Below, one piece after another: positions 63,463-64,000 of a DNA stretch of 64,000 nucleotides. Under the pieces are notes generated by a model. The model saw only the letters and a program-made list of their open reading frames with translations. It was not told where the DNA came from and searched no databases. The translations under genes were made by a program, and so were the position numbers. Where the stretch lies: contig NZ_CP036292.1 in assembly GCF_007751715.1 (NCBI RefSeq), positions 2,728,001 through 2,792,000 on the forward strand. Reading direction: 5' to 3'. The DNA is from Rosistilla oblonga (GTDB lineage Bacteria > Planctomycetota > Planctomycetia > Pirellulales > Pirellulaceae). Each line of letters begins with the position of its first letter. Position 1 is the first letter of the stretch.

Positions 63463-63999
63463 TCAGCAGGACTCGATCGTCGAGTGTCCCGGAGCGTGGG
63501 GCGGACCGAGTAAAACGGTCGGAGCGGGCGTTTCGGCTTGTTCCAAACGGTTGATTAACGAGACGACTTCATCGAGCGTTTTGGGTTCAGAGAAATAGTA
63601 GCCCTGACCAAGATCACACTCCAGATCGCGGAGCCGCCCGAGTTGCCGCTGGGTCTCGATTCCTTCGGCGATCACGGTGACGCCCAGATTGTGCGCCAAG
63701 CTGATGATCGCGTGGATGATCGATTCGTAATCGACATTCGATTCCATCGTCGATACAAACGAGCGATCGATCTTCAGCACATCGATTGGAAACCGATGCA
63801 GGCAGCTGAGCGATGAGTGGCCGGTGCCGAAGTCGTCCATGTGCAGTTCGACGCCAAGGTTGCGGATCTCGTGCAAGCGATCGACGATATGTTCGGGGTT
63901 CTCCATGATCAACGACTCGGTGATTTCCAGATTGATCAGCTTTCTCGAGATGTCAAAACTCTCGAGGATCTTGCCGAGCATCAGGACAAAACCGGGATC
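63463..63999 (-). CDS. EAL-domain c-di-GMP phosphodiesterase, 5' truncated by window end
   Basis: The frame is open through the right edge of the window, so only the C-terminal ~178 residues are seen. They contain the later EAL-domain motifs: LEITESLIM (Glu/Thr), MDDFGTGHSSLSCL (the DDFGTG metal/catalytic loop), VLKIDRSFV and VIAEGIETQRQL, then GYYFSEP (the usual QGYYFSKP-like block). Catalytic acidic residues visible here are intact, suggesting an active phosphodiesterase. The EAL motif itself and any sensor or GGDEF domain lie outside. The C-terminal tail (TVLLGPPHAPGHSTIESC) is unrelated to the domain. Confidence 0.9.
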   Translation of the reverse strand, partial: DPGFVLMLGKILESFDISRKLINLEITESLIMENPEHIVDRLHEIRNLGVELHMDDFGTGHSSLSCLHRFPIDVLKIDRSFVSTMESNVDYESIIHAIISLAHNLGVTVIAEGIETQRQLGRLRDLECDLGQGYYFSEPKTLDEVVSLINRLEQAETPAPTVLLGPPHAPGHSTIESC

Positions 64000-64000
64000 G

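Overview
The window looks like a chromosomal segment of a Pirellulaceae planctomycete (Rhodopirellula/Rosistilla-like). The evidence is family content: PSCyt1/DUF1549/DUF1553 and DUF1501 proteins, a DUF1559 pseudopilin-like protein, a FecR+LamG protein paired with a small sigma factor, a giant secreted protein with GEVED and dockerin modules, and interspersed repeats of the type ACCAGCACGAAGCGC. Genus and species are inference. I see no rRNA, tRNA, CRISPR array, insertion sequence, prophage or origin.

Layout. 1-10 kb: the C-terminal part of a giant secreted multidomain protein, an aquaporin, a TPR/CHAT-like secreted protein and a MoxR-like ATPase. 10-20 kb: endonuclease IV, a redoxin, a dehydroquinate-synthase-like cyclase, a putative outer-membrane barrel, a lipid group (a ketoacyl-synthase homologue whose catalytic Cys is Asp, a three-His-box desaturase, a 3-hydroxyacyl-CoA dehydrogenase) and a degenerate receiver protein. 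20-24 kb: the primary sigma factor and a DUF1501 protein. 24-31 kb: a minus-strand operon of sigma factor, FecR/LamG protein, PSD1-type cytochrome protein and DUF1501 protein. 31-34 kb: a DUF1559 protein, a small lipoprotein and two small membrane or exported proteins. 34-42.8 kb: kinase / membrane protein / greA on the minus strand, then typA, epmB, efp, tmk and holB. 42.9-47.5 kb: an L,D-transpeptidase and a NatA/NatB-type exporter whose permease carries a CPBP protease domain. 48-51.5 kb: four minus-strand frames overlapping by 1-4 nt (two DUF218-type proteins, a decayed glycosyltransferase, GDP-fucose synthase). 51.6-64 kb: SDR, methyltransferase-thyA pair, PhyH dioxygenase, TraB-like protein, gamma carbonic anhydrase, DUF900 lipoprotein hydrolase, EfpL, a small conserved-looking protein, proC, a ceramidase-like/LamG protein and a truncated EAL protein.

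Points of interest are the two EF-P paralogues with EpmB, the glycosyltransferase with one in-frame amber codon plus an apparent internal deletion, the Cys-to-Asp ketoacyl synthase, the sigma/FecR-LamG/PSD1/DUF1501 operon, the cohesin-like duplication next to a dockerin, and two clusters of one repeat family, one of which supplies the C-terminus and stop codon of a small gene. No wholly new system can be proven from this sequence; the sigma/FecR/PSD1/DUF1501 unit and the repeat family are the best candidates for follow-up.
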